Source: Ypsolopha sequella
Lineage: Eukaryota > Arthropoda > Insecta > Lepidoptera > Ypsolophidae
NCBI GenBank assembly: GCA_934047225.1
Contig: OW203993.1
Location: 26,178,069-26,242,068 of the forward strand
Direction of reading: 5' to 3'
DNA length: 64,000 nucleotides
How positions within the stretch are numbered: the first letter of the stretch is position 1; each line of letters starts with the position of its first letter. A program made the translations under genes and the position numbers. The notes under the pieces are model-generated. The model worked only from the letters and a program-made list of their open reading frames with translations, made no database searches and was not told the origin of the DNA. Below, one piece after another: positions 1 through 10,935 of this stretch.

Positions 1-463
1 CAAATTTAGCCCTGTCTACCTGTGAAAACTACATCACAATCCGTTTAGTAGTTTCGGAGATGTGCGCGAACAAACAAACAGACAGACAGAAAAGAATTCT
101 AAAAATCACTGATTTGTGTTATATTACTCTTATACAGAGTGTAAAAGCAAAGGCAAGAATCGTTTAAGGGTGTGTTAGTATGGCCGGTAAAGATTTTTTT
201 TTAAATATTAGGAACTTTAAATAAAGTAGCAGTACCGCACAATAAGACGATTTTCTTTACTCGAAGTTCACTAATCGCGTGGACACCCTCGCTGGTAGGT
301 GACCACTGATAACGTCGCGTCGGTATCAACCGAGTCATCGAGCGCGTGAATAAAAGAGAATTTGCAACGGCCGGCGCGGCGCTACACGGTTAAACAACAG
401 GCGGGCATGGCGGGGCGCGCTGCATTCTTTACCGATCAAAACTACAAAGGCGGCTTACACGTG
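1..463. repeat. Left flank; decayed LINE-type 3' tail, no gene
   Basis: Positions about 10-95 read like the 3' tail of an insect non-LTR element: a 'caatccgtttagtagtttcg' type stretch followed by repeated caaacaaacagacagacag. The rest (about 100-463) is AT-rich then GC-rich with no supportable ORF. The last four bases (CGTG, 460-463) are the left copy of the target duplication of the LTR element that starts at 464. Assignment of the tail is from memory of similar insect repeats and is weak. Confidence 0.4.
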
Positions 464-824
464 AGTTAACTTTAGCAAGACACTGATGTACTTTTTAAAA
501 AAGAGAAGACTTTATTTAATATTACATAAGTTATTCTTATGAACTATAGGATTATACTGTGTTGACTCTATACACTTCAAGAGCTTTTATACTAGAGATG
601 GCGTCGGTTGCCATCGAGTTCCCGGGGGAAAAGTATTTTTATGAAAATGCATTTAAACAATTAAGATTTTGGGAGAAGTGCATTTGGTAATAGAATGCAT
701 CTAAATGTACATTTAAAGTATCGTCTAAAGTACTTATATTACTAAAGTCCATTATCTTAAGTGCACTATCTTGTCGTCCTGGTAATGGTGTAGGCGTCTA
801 TGGTGTGGGTGGTTGCTATTAACT
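464..824 (-). repeat. 3' LTR of the errantivirus-like provirus
   Basis: 361 bp, the left copy, and the 3' LTR because the genes are on the minus strand. It matches 17604-17977 over its whole length, with a few substitutions and an indel of about 13 bp near 690-705 (the right copy is longer). The divergence means this insertion is older than the nested LTR element at 9881-15393, whose LTRs differ at one site. Confidence 0.92.
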
Positions 825-837
825 CCTCCCTCCCTAG
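825..837 (-). promoter_or_regulatory. Polypurine tract of the provirus
   Basis: On the minus strand the bases directly before the 3' LTR read GGGAGGGAGG, a purine run in the right place to prime plus-strand DNA synthesis. Confidence 0.75.
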
Positions 838-1285
838 AACCGGAAAAATTGTAATGAAACCTATTCTTAATGACATAATAGACCTCCTTGCTGCTGGCCT
901 CGGAAATATCGATCGAGAGGGAAGAGACAGAGTGGACAGATGTCAGATAGATTTGTTAGAGTGAGGTTAGAAGGAAAATGAAGAAAAAAAAAGGAGCCCT
1001 TGGCATAACAATCTCTGTTACTGGCTCCTCCAACATATCGGAAATTGGAAACACTGACCTCATATTTTCTTGCCTTCTTTGGTACATATCGCCTCCAGTG
1101 GAGAACTTGACGTTGATCTCGACTATGTTTCAACGGAAAGAATATTTGAAGGAAATTAGAATCCTGGCTCCGCCAGCCACCCCTGCAGCTTCTTCCTAGC
1201 CAGCTTCAGCCGAACTTGTACATAGTGGAAGTGTTTAATTGTTTTGTTTAATTCTTATCTTTAGTTATTTTAAATTTCATCATCA

Positions 1286-2925
1286 TTAAATTTTCATCAT
1301 TATCATAGGAAGTGTGATTTTATTAAAAACCCACACCTCACTTAGTAACAATATCCCTTCTGGTTGATGGGATGTTGAAGATGTTGTCATCGGTCTTCGT
1401 TCAGCCATCTCGACGTCAGGTGCAGGTGAATACTGTTGCTGTCCTTGTTGTATGATTTGTAGTTTTGCATAACATTTTCTCCATAGAATTGCAGTGGTGA
1501 TTATTATAATGAGGATCCATATAATCATAGTTGTGGTAAGCATGAAACTTGGATCGTTCTTGACTTCTTGTAAGTTTCGTAGTCGTTGAATTTGTTGCTT
1601 CATATGTTCCTCGTCTTTATTGAAGGCTTGATTTGGTCCATTCGCTGCATATGTAGCTCAGGTACTCGCAGTATTTCATCAGGTGTCTCGATTGCTTCGA
1701 TAACGTGTTATTTGAATTTGATGCGACAATTTTCGTTGCGAATCAACACAGACCCTTTGATTGTGGTTTGTCTTAATCCTGTCTTGCATTGTACTTCTAT
1801 TTTTTCAGTTTCAGAAGTGTAAGCTAAGTAGATATTATTGCTTATCTTTGCCCATTGTTCTGCGGGACAGTGTATTGTTGTCAGGTTACAAGTTTGTTCT
1901 TCAAATTTTATTATATTTTCTTCACAAGGTGACAGTTTGGTTACTTGTTTGGTGCATATGTAGTCGTCGACCTTCATGCAGTCGGTCGCTTCATATACCT
2001 TATCGTGTCGCAGAAACTGTCTATGTTGGGATACTGGATAGGTACATAGGGTATCTTGGAACGGTTGGATTATTGAGGTAATATCCAAATATTCGTACTT
2101 GAGTTCTTCTACTAAAGGTAGTAAGATTATAAAATAATATTCGTTATCTAACTTATGTAATATAACTTTTGAATAAGAACTTAGCATTAAAAGATTGTCA
2201 GTGATCAATTGACTTTTGGGTACATATTTTACAGAGTCTATCAAAACATTATGTTTTATAATAGAGTAGTGATACATTCCATGTTGAGCAAAAGTTATTG
2301 CTGTAGATAATCTTTCTCGTAAATTATTTAACGTTTCCACATGATAAGCTAAATTAGCATACAAGAAATAAGTACCAGTTGTATCCATTACTTTTTGTAT
2401 ATCTTTAAACAGCTCTTCTTGATTCTTTGTTAAATTTATCAATTGATTATGGAAGTCATCTAAGATATGAGAGGTTAGGGAAGTGTGTTCCTTAAGTGCA
2501 TGTCGATTGTGTTCAATTTCCGTTGTTAATCGATCAAAATCTTCGTTATCGGGGTTGCCTGTGATGGCCTTTATTATGGTCCCTAAACCATTAATTAGTC
2601 CTCGTTTAAAGCGTGTATTTAAGTTAACATGATCAATTATCTCATCATTTTGTTCCAATAGATAAGTTATTCTGTTTATTATAGCTTATGTTGTTGCGTT
2701 GTCTTTAGATTTTTCGTTAAGGTTTTTAAAGTTTTCTTTGGCTTGGTTTTGTTGTAATGTTATTTGTTCTATATTTAGTTTGTGGATAATTTTCCATTCT
2801 CCTGATATTACTTTAGCGCTTCCCAGGTTCGTGATTGCGAAGTGTTGGTTCGGTTTTGGTTATTCGAAGTTGACGGTTGCGGTTGCGATTCCGATTCCGC
2901 ACCTGCAATTTTTATCTCGTTAATA
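1286..2925 (-). pseudogene. env: Errantivirus env (baculovirus F-like fusion protein), broken
   Basis: The longest open piece (1708-2658, 316 aa) begins with a basic RFKR site followed by the glycine-rich GLINGLG segment typical of the fusion-peptide region of errantivirus envelope proteins. This is followed by helical and cysteine-containing ectodomain sequence. A TAA stops it at 1708. A second open piece in another frame (1286-1603) holds a hydrophobic membrane anchor (IIWILIIIITTAILW) and a cytoplasmic tail, so at least one stop and one frame change separate ectodomain and anchor. Related N-terminal coding traces continue to about 2925 with further breaks. It lies between integrase and the 3' LTR, the usual env position. 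Non-functional as it stands. Confidence 0.85.
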
Positions 2926-3057
2926 TAGTATTTTTAGTTTCGCGTTTCCTCGCTGAATTCGCTGATATATAATAGTTTTATGTGGGCCTAAGCCGATAAA
3001 CTTAAATGGGCCAATAAATTTATTTATATTTTTTCCGCGTTTTATGCGAATAATTTA
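2926..3057. other. Short spacer between env and integrase remnants
   Basis: AT-rich sequence within the provirus; no motif recognised. Confidence 0.4.
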
Positions 3058-4534
3058 TTACATAATTTTATTGCGAATAAATATCATTTGACCTACGTCA
3101 GGCATTTTTACGTTGGTCTTTGTATTTCGTTTTTGGATTTGTTTTTTTATGTCATCAATATTTTGATAGATTTTGTTGTATACTTTTGTCATTAAGTCTC
3201 TATGTTTATTTACGTATTCCGAAGTGATAATATGTTCTGATGGTTCATATTCAAATGGTATTTTCATTCCAAAGTGAACCTCGTAAGGTGTATATTTAGT
3301 TTTTCGTAAAAAGGTAAAAATTTATCGTGGTAGACCCGATTATATATATTATTATGTGTACGAAACGCGAGAGTTTAAAGTTATATATATTTAGTTGTGC
3401 TGTGAATAGTGTTATTATATGCTAAAACAGCAAGGGAGATTATTTGTTCCGGCTGTAAGTCTGGATTGCTTTCGTTTTGAATTCGTAATATTTCGATTAG
3501 AGTCGTGTGAAATCGCTCTATATCAGCCTTTGAAGTAAAGTGTTTCATTACCGTAATGCCTTTGTGTCTATTATTTCCGTTGTGCGCGTCGTTAATTATT
3601 TGTAATTGCTGTTCGGCAGTTTCGGGTTCTTCGAGTAATTTAGTATATCTAATTAAATTAAGAGATTTCTTATCTAATTTCTTACGATAGATTTCCGATA
3701 TAACCAGGAAGAGGTCTTCATCGGGGCATATAATAGCGTATTTATCTTTATCTAAATATAAACGTACGAACTCTAAAAATTGCTTACCAATGTCGGTTTT
3801 GCTCAAAACGACATGTTGATCTTTAACTTTCTTTTTGTGCGATGACTCTATTCCTAACTTAATAAAAATGCTATTCATTCGTGAGCTCGGGTGCTCGATT
3901 TTTATTGGGATAATACCCCCTTCATTGTCGTCTGCATTACTATGCATGCACGGTTTCGTCGTCCGAGTCACTACCTGCTTCTACTATCTCGCTACCATTG
4001 TTGTGTAACTCGACGAGTTCGTGGAAGTTGAGTTCGATGCGAGACAATGCATCGGCTACGTAATTTTGGCATCCCTTTCTATGTCTAAAGAGAAAGTCAT
4101 ATTCCATTAATTTTAATCGCCAACGGCTTAATTTTGCGTTTGGCTCTTTGAGTTTACTTAAACATACCAGTGGTTGATGGTCGGTTTCTACTATAAACCT
4201 TCGACCATATATATAAGGTCGAAATTGCTGTAGTGCCCATAGTAAACCTAACAGTTCCTTTTCGGTAGTATTATATTTTTGCTCAGTCTCTGAAAAAGTA
4301 CGTGAAATATGAGCTATTGTGTGATCTTCTTGGCTTAACACAGCGCCGAGAGCTTTATTACTCGCGTCTGTTGTTACAGTAAAAGTTTTTTCGAAATCGG
4401 TGTATCGTAGTACGGGTGCGTTCATAAGTAATTCCTTACATTTCTCGAAAGCTTGAATAAATTCAGGTGAGTGTTTAATAATTGCGATTTTCTTAGTACA
4501 TTCGGTCATGGGTTTCGTTATTTTACTAAGGTCC
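3058..4534 (-). pseudogene. pol: Provirus pol, 3' half: RNase H and deleted integrase
   Basis: The 3940-4509 frame is an RNase H domain: TVTTDASNKALGAVLSQ near its start, TEKELLGLLWAL and VETDHQPL in the middle, then the VADALSRIE tether. The next open piece (3381-3971) begins as linker and N-terminal integrase sequence (NNRHKGITVMKH) but jumps straight to DIERFHTTLIEILRI, which belongs after the catalytic core. The D,D,E core is therefore missing through an internal deletion. A last piece (3058-3267) carries the C-terminal integrase region. The coding frame runs into the TTAA at 4535-4538 and resumes beyond the insertion at 15403. Confidence 0.88.
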
Positions 4535-4756
4535 TTAAGGACCCGGTCTCCCGAGGGCCTTCCTCAGATATAGGTATTTCTGCCCACGCACACAGCGGCC
4601 GGCGCTCGGTCGCGCGCTCACGCACACATATAAACATGCACAGTGATCTGCGACAACGTGTAACGGACAAATAATATCTATTTCCGGAACACTTTTCGGT
4701 TATTTCCTTTCACTATATAGTTTCTGTGTTTTAGTTATTATTTGACTACACTTCGT

Positions 4757-4985
4757 TATCTATATGACTTTTTTACCTTTTTAACGGACTTCATAAAAGA
4801 GGAGGTGATCAATTCGACCCGTATGTATGTAATATTGTTGTAATTGCACAATACTTGTAAAATTATGTTAGTCATATAACCGACTTCATAAAAAGGGAGG
4901 TGATCGATTCGACCCGTATGTATGTAACATTGTTGGAATTGCACAATACTTGTATAATTATGTTAGTCATATCATCTCATACAAT
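4757..4985. repeat. Two tandem copies of a ~99-bp lepidopteran-type repeat
   Basis: Both copies contain GACTTCATAAAA..GGAGGTGATC..TTCGACCCGTATGTATGTAA and end in TGTTAGTCATAT (about 4784-4882 and 4883-4980). A related motif recurs near 35500. It resembles a widespread repeat of moths and butterflies, as I recall it. Confidence 0.6.
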
Positions 4986-5038
4986 TATCATTGTGGTCAT
5001 ATTAATAGTAGACATAGGTTTCACAATATTCGCTGTTT

Positions 5039-5371
5039 TTAGGGTTCCGTAGTACCTAAAAGGTACAAAAGGAATCTTTATGGTGAGACTCCGTTGTCCG
5101 TCCGTATGTCACAGCCTCATAACATTAGCACCGTTAAAGATATAACCTTGAAATTTAGCACAAAAATAGCATTAATTTGCTCACATACCACGGTGTAAAT
5201 TTTTTTTTTTTTAATTTCAAAGTTTTGGAAATATTTCCGTTACAACAGAGAGAAAAATAAAGCGGTTGAGAAATTCACATAAAAAAACTAAACAAAATTT
5301 TCTGTTCCCAAAACTGTCGAATTACGGAACCCTAGGTATGCGAGTCTGACGCGCACTTGACTGGTTTTTTT
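5039..5371 (+). repeat. GGGTTCCGTA-headed interspersed repeat
   Basis: It begins AGGGTTCCGTAGTACC and finishes TTACGGAACCCTAGGTATGC then GCACTTGACTGGTTTTTTTT. The head and the inverted GGAACCCT near the end pair with each other. I associate this head and tail with a very abundant lepidopteran repeat family; the class is not settled here. Confidence 0.55.
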
Positions 5372-5536
5372 TAATAGCTAAAAGGAATTCACTGCACCTG
5401 AATCATAACTAAAAGTGTCCATCAAGGAATAAGTAAATTAAACGATAATATAGTAAGGAAACAGACATTTATTACTATTTTTATATTATAATGAACCTTC
5501 ATAATAAAACATGGTAATTTTGACCTACCAAACCTC

Positions 5537-8086
5537 TCAATCTCTACTTGTACACGGATCTAATTCATTCAAAGTGCGTTTCATTTTCTCTTTCTTCTCT
5601 TCCATTGCTTGAATAATATAAGGCGGGTCTCGTACAGACATGCACCGAGAATTCCGCGGATCGACCAGTTCTGGAAGCAAGCAATCGTTATAAAATGAAA
5701 CCAATTTTGGTTCCATTCTTGTCTTCCAAAACTGGTCGTCACGATTGATTTTGTAGACTTTCATTGGTAAGGCTGCACCAAACCAGATACCAAGCATGCA
5801 AACGTCTTTTTGCGTTATATGCAACTGGCCCTGGATTTGAAAATACCACTGGTGATTGACATTAATTATGTGCTCTTAGAAGCGGAGTCCAACTTCCAAA
5901 ACGGATGTTTTTTCATGGCATCTGCCAATGAAAAATTTTCCAAAGATGATGGAAATTTGATCTCTACAATGCCGTCCGCATATTTGCCGTCTAGTGTGGT
6001 GCCTAAAAATGCATGCTCTTGATCAACAAACAAACCGCAATTTTCAATAGTTATGCTTTCTTGCATCTCTAATTGTCTTTTTGCGGTTTCTTCATTGTCA
6101 ATGCCATACCGAACTGCTGGAATTGAGGAGAGACTACCACCATACAGCATTTTTTTAACAAGAGTAGCACAACTTGTGCTCTCACATTTTTTACAAACGT
6201 CTCCAAATGATGATGAAGTGAGTAGTTTTCTCCTCCTGCTCATCCACTCTGCACTGTTCCTCTGCAAAGCTGTAGACCTTTCAAGCTCCTTTCGTTCGGC
6301 AGAAGACAACCTCAATTCATTCAAGAAGGTTGCCCTTGCATTCTCAAACACATCTGGACTCTTATCGGGTTGCTGCGAATGTTCACCATAGTGAGCGTCT
6401 TTTGATACACAAACCGTAGGCTTCTTTGGCCTTGTAATAGATTTTTTGCCTTTGAATTGAATGCGGAATTGCTCCAACTTTGAGATGCACTCGTGAGGCT
6501 CGGTTCCAAAAATGACTCTATGTGTCTTAGTATAAAGGGTCCCTGTATTAAAATACACAACCCCAGCAGCGCATCGGCCTGCATAAGAACGGCGAAGCGA
6601 ATAGTTTATTCGTTTACCCCCTACATACTTGGCTACCTGTGCATTATAGCTTTCTACTAAATTACTGGTAGCATTGTGAATCAAACTCCACGAATGGTAT
6701 GATAGTTTTCTACTCAAGCTTTCAATTGCCTGCATAAGGCCGGAAGCAATTAGCTGAGCCATTAGACCAATAGGCTCGGGACGGCGTTTTTCAACAGAGC
6801 AAAAATACTCAGGACAATTTTCGTGGTTGCCAAATACGTGTTTAGGACCATTCAGGATATCTTTACTCAAGTTTTTTATTTTTTGATCGATTTGTAAATT
6901 TTGAGCACTCCAATATTTAACCGCGCAAGTTACACCAATCCGTAAACGCAAACACCGATCTTTCAAAAATTTTCGCAAACTCACCGGGAATTGGGTGTCC
7001 TGAGACAGCTTTACCAAAGCATTGCAATAATTTCTCAAAAGATGGTTTTTGCATTCAATCTTTTCAATGATTAAATCACCGTATGGCCGAGCTTCTAATA
7101 TCTTTTTATAAGTACTGGAATCGCCGTTAGCAACAAATTTGTGGTAAATAACCCCATGATCCGGCAAAGAACGCTTAAAACCCTCAACTAATATGGTCGA
7201 TTCCATCGCGGTAGATGAACCTAAATAGTTCTTGAAGCACACGTGCTCCGGAGGCTCATCGTTATTAGCAGCTCGTGCACAGACAATGCAGTACTTGTTT
7301 TTTACACCAAGATACAAAACTTTTCCGAATTTAAGCCCGATAATTGCAGCAGCTCCCGACAAGGCTGAATAATTTTTATCATATGAGCGCTTGCTCCAGC
7401 AGCCGTCTGTAGCCACTGCAATTAGTGGCGTTCCGTTTTTGTCAATACTACCAGTAGATACTGCATAATCCGCTTCTTCCTTGACTGCTTCAGCCATGGA
7501 ATGCGCTGCCGCGGTCTCCCACCACGTGCAGATGTTATTGTGAAGTTTGGTATATAATTTTTTTGAAATCTGTGGCAAATCAATGGAAGCGGTGATGGTT
7601 TGCAAATGAGAATGGCCACTTCCAGATGACATGATTCCCGACACCATTTGATGGTTCACATCCATACAATTCGCCTTTTTTTCAATCAGCCTGACATCAA
7701 AGGTTTTCGCACACATACTGCAATTAAATGTAAGCGTTGAGTCCAGACCCTTTCTAAATTCAGATGCAATTTTCAAGCAGTTCAAATTGCATCCAAATTC
7801 GGGACCATGATCACTTATACCCTCTATCTGTGACAAAAAATATTCAATGTCGACGAGTCTTCGGCCGACTTCGGGAGTTTTAATGGGTTTGATTTTTTCA
7901 ATGTTTAGCGGGGGAAGTGTTGAAGCAATATCATTCTGGAAAGAAAATTTATAATTTAAAATTATATAAAATTTCTGGAATAAATAATACTGACATATAG
8001 AATCGCTAAAATAACTCACGGAGATCTCCATATTTGCTATTTTGGTCCCATGTTGCTCAATGTTTGTAACGTCGCCAAGAATTTTT
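5537..8086 (-). pseudogene. Mutator-like transposase fused to YqaJ-type exonuclease (one frame break)
   Basis: Two exons are visible: 8020-8086 (AG acceptor before 8086, GTGAGT donor after 8020) and 7935 down to 5537, separated by an 84-nt intron (7936-8019). The intron is a multiple of three and stop-free, so a naive ORF reads through it. The N-terminal two thirds resemble the Mutator-like transposase domain of arthropod proteins, with candidate acidic residues in AVATDGCWSKRSY, FVANGDSSTYKKI and SNLVESYNAQ. The C-terminal part matches the lambda-exonuclease/YqaJ fold: RRKLLTSSSFGDVC, RYGIDNEETAKRQ, TTLDGKY, then the E-x-K motif IVEIKFP. A 1-nt frame break near 5866-5875 separates this from the last 95 residues. 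An upstream 5' exon is expected but not identified. Confidence 0.8.
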
Positions 8087-8599
8087 CTGAAAAAAAAAAG
8101 GTTTGATAAGTCTGGCAGCTATCTTGGATCACAAAATATACTTAATTCATGTCCTGAGCAATCTCAAAAATCTCAAAATGGACTCGTAAAACGTTAAATA
8201 GTGAAAATGGTTTGCCGGCCATCTTGGATTAAAAAAATATATCTATGATAAATATATAATGATGGAATGTATTATGAATATTTCATGCTTCCGGCTGCAT
8301 TTGTGAACCCTGTCAACCATGATCATTTAAAACCAAAAAAATATTTAATTTTTCAACTTGTATAAAAATATTTATCTTTTCAGTTCATTTATTAAATAAG
8401 TTTGAAAATTTTAAGTTAACAATTTTTACGCAGTTAGGTTTTTTTTTTTTTAATATTTTTTATTGAATTTTTTTTGTTCTCAAAACCCTTTATTTTGATA
8501 CCCCACTCGATAGGTTCTGAGGAAAAAAACTTGAAAACACATAATATGGCGCCAAAAATCTGTTTTTTTTTTTTTTTATATATATTTACCCTATGTCAC
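8087..8599. other. Intron or 5' region of the transposase gene, AT-rich
   Basis: The minus strand shows a polypyrimidine run and CAG acceptor at 8087-8100. The remainder has long A/T runs and no supportable coding sequence. Confidence 0.45.
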
Positions 8600-8700
8600 T
8601 CTCACAGCTAAGAGACACCTCTCAAGCTAAATCCATCAAGCCGTTTAGGCTACAGAGCGTGCCAAAGAATTATACATACATACATACATACACATACGCG
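8600..8700 (+). repeat. LINE-type 3' tail with (ATAC)n microsatellite
   Basis: GCTAAATCCATCAAGCCGTT.. followed by five tacatacatac-type units resembles the 3' tail of an insect non-LTR element (RTE-like). No coding part is attached. Confidence 0.4.
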
Positions 8701-8767
8701 GCGGCGGCTTTTTTGAGAAAAGCCAGCAGATGTCGGACTTTACAATTGCGCGCCGCCAGTCCGTGTA

Positions 8768-8878
8768 CAGTGGAGACCGCATCAAGTTAGACCCATTGGA
8801 CTTTGTACCTATCTTATATTCTTGTCTGTAGGGGCTAATGTCGTACTGCAAGTGTAAATCTTGATGTGGTCTCCACTG
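8768..8878. mobile_element. 111-bp TA-flanked MITE (mariner-type)
   Basis: The ends are inverted copies: CAGTGGAGACCGCATCAAG at the left and CTTGATGTGGTCTCCACTG at the right (one mismatch), flanked by TA at 8766-8767 and 8879-8880. Too short to code; a non-autonomous Tc1/mariner-type element is the best reading. Confidence 0.75.
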
Positions 8879-8880
8879 TA

Positions 8881-9876
8881 CCTATAGTCGAGCTATCCAT
8901 ATTATAAAAACCATTATGTCAAAGGATTGTGAGAATACTGTAGACAGAAGTCGCTCGTTCCAGTCGAGTTTGCCGTTAGTTCTTACCCCTTTGGCCTATT
9001 TTTCCAATGAACCATCTTCTTCGATCGCGCGTTATACGCCGATTGCAGTTTTCGTTTTCCCATTTTACCTATAAACAAAACAAAATAAACACCTAGTATA
9101 ATATAAATACCTATTGGGCAACGACTCCAAGCTGAATTAGATATTTGAGTTATTTCGGTGTTTTGGTGAAGTCGGTTTTAGTTTTTATTTTCCATAAAAT
9201 AAAACCGCAGCTGTTTGTATTTGCATGCAAAACTTCACATCGGAGCAGATTGTGGTGCAGTGTGAATAAAGCCTAAAAAATATTTCAAAGGTAGGTACTT
9301 ACTCTCCACAAATCACACCAACTGTCAGTCAAAGAAAACAATACAACCACCACTGTGCTGTCACCGCTCGTACGTACACATCGAGCTTTGCTCAAGCAAA
9401 CGGACGTGCACTCACTTTGAACGTAAGCGATAGACTGAAATTGGAAGGCGCGTTCGGTGGAATCAGTGCCCTTTGAACGTACGTTCAATTCGATGCTGCC
9501 CTCCATAGTAATTTGTATAGGGAAATTGCACGCAAAAATTGATTATGTTTGATGGATAAATACACGAAGTAATAATTTTTGTTTGGCAAAAATAAGTTAA
9601 TCTCACCATTCTGTACACTTTTAACTTACGGGAGCCTGAATTTCAGTTTCCAAAATTATCTGAGAAATCGCCAATGAGAAATACGCGAAGAGCAGTTTTA
9701 CGTGATTTTCAGCAACTTTAGATTTTTTTTCTAGCTTGCTATGAATTCTATGCAAAAATCAAATTAATTAGGTTGTAATACAACTCTTCGACAACTTGTG
9801 TGATTATTTATTTCTCATTAAACAAATATTTTCTGTCATGAATCAGCAATACGGTGGGGCACGTTTAGGTGGCATG
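8881..9876. other. Right part of the TTAA element, no gene established
   Basis: AT-rich, with one open stretch on the minus strand at 9285-9506 that ends in a good donor (GA|GTAAGT at about 9297). It could be a 5' exon of the transposase gene but has no recognisable domain, so it is not called. GACC at 9877-9880 is the left target duplication of the nested LTR element. Confidence 0.4.
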
Positions 9877-9880
9877 GACC

Positions 9881-10118
9881 TGTTCAGATAGGGTTCTCTC
9901 TATTTGCAGGGGTCAATGTAGATTGAAAACACATATACTAATTCACTGAAAACTTTATGTTCTGCGTAAACACGTAAATACAATATCGTACAATAGGGCG
10001 CAACCTTGTGCTAAACGGGATGGGAGACGACTGGCGTGACATCGATGTATGTCGATGTGACTCGAAGCTGCTTGCTGAAACTGCAGTTTATAAATGTGTG
10101 CGTACACGTGTCGCTACA
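9881..10118 (-). repeat. 3' LTR of the nested element
   Basis: 238 bp, identical to 15156-15393 except for one base (C versus A in the CTAATT[C/A]ACTG segment), read by eye. Near identity indicates recent insertion. Confidence 0.95.
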
Positions 10119-10140
10119 GTAACCTCCCCCCAAAAAAAAT
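10119..10140 (-). promoter_or_regulatory. Polypurine tract of the nested element
   Basis: The minus strand reads TTTTTTTTGGGGGGAGGTTAC immediately before the 3' LTR: a T-run followed by a G-rich purine run, the usual plus-strand primer arrangement. Confidence 0.75.
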
Positions 10141-10535
10141 TTTTTGATTACAAAAATTCGAATATTATTGTTAAATCTCTGAAATTTTATTACTCTGTGT
10201 GAAAACAAATGTTTATACATGCCAATAAATGAATACCAAACAACATTGCTGTGTTTACAATTGCGATACTACCTAGTTACTATTCTTCGACAGCACTAAT
10301 ATCTAGGTACCTATGTTGAATAACAAACTCAAACTATAACATTACGCTGAGTTATTGTGAAATTATTGAAATGAAACATAACACTCAAATACAAATAGAA
10401 AAAAAATATATGATAACACAAATTATATGCAATTATAGCTTAACATTTTACCCAATAAATGAAACAATTCTTACATTCTAACTTAACTAAACACCTAGGT
10501 ACATACATAAAAGCTGAAATGTTTTTAGGGTTCCC

Positions 10536-10802
10536 TTATGTGTAAATCACTTGAGTTGCAGGTTGTGGTGCACTCATTGGCTCCACTTTAACTGCGACTG
10601 GCGGTCTAAATTCCGCAATAACTTGTTTCCGCAACCACTTTTTTAGTCTTTTATTACACTTTGTAATAATGAAATATGCTAAAAACACTGTTAGCAATAC
10701 TAACATCACAAAAATTACTATTCCATAGTAATGAACTTGTGTTTCAACAGTTGATCCATTCTGTGCGATCACTACTTCTTCTTTACTTATAGTTTTGCCC
10801 AT
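10536..10802 (-). CDS. Small single-pass membrane protein in the env position (MGK..SKEEV family)
   Basis: 88 aa from the ATG at 10802; 13 further codons are open upstream, but this start is chosen because MGK with Gly2 is shared with the ORF at 23489-23794. N-terminus MGKTISKEEVVIAQNG (possible N-myristoylation, inferred), then a hydrophobic stretch of about 22 residues (IVIFVMLVLLTVFLAYFII), then a basic patch (KCNKRLKKWLRKQ) and a Pro-rich end. It lies between pol and the 3' LTR, where env would be. A splice-acceptor-like ATTCAG sits 11-16 nt upstream of the ATG, which would allow expression from a spliced message as for env. No signal peptide. Function unknown; compare small myristoylated membrane-active proteins. 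Confidence 0.7.
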   Translation of the reverse strand: MGKTISKEEVVIAQNGSTVETQVHYYGIVIFVMLVLLTVFLAYFIITKCNKRLKKWLRKQVIAEFRPPVAVKVEPMSAPQPATQVIYT

Positions 10803-10935
10803 TTTTAACGAGACTGAATGTATAAGTATTGTTAATACCATAGAAATAAATCTAATGACAAAATAATAACAAAATCTATGCTTTTAAATTAATAGTTTGA
10901 CCCAAAAACATTTTTGCTGTACATTTTATTTCAAA

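Noticed and set aside
1286..2925. Functional retroviral envelope
   Set aside because: Stop codon, frame change and degraded N-terminal part; described as broken only.
5866..8031. Single 721-aa ORF as the complete transposase-nuclease
   Set aside because: It reads through an 84-nt intron with consensus splice ends and starts at a Met inside the previous exon; the frame also continues past a break to 5537.
9285..9506. First coding exon of the transposase-nuclease gene
   Set aside because: There is a good donor at its end, but no family similarity and no transcript evidence; left as a possibility in the region note.
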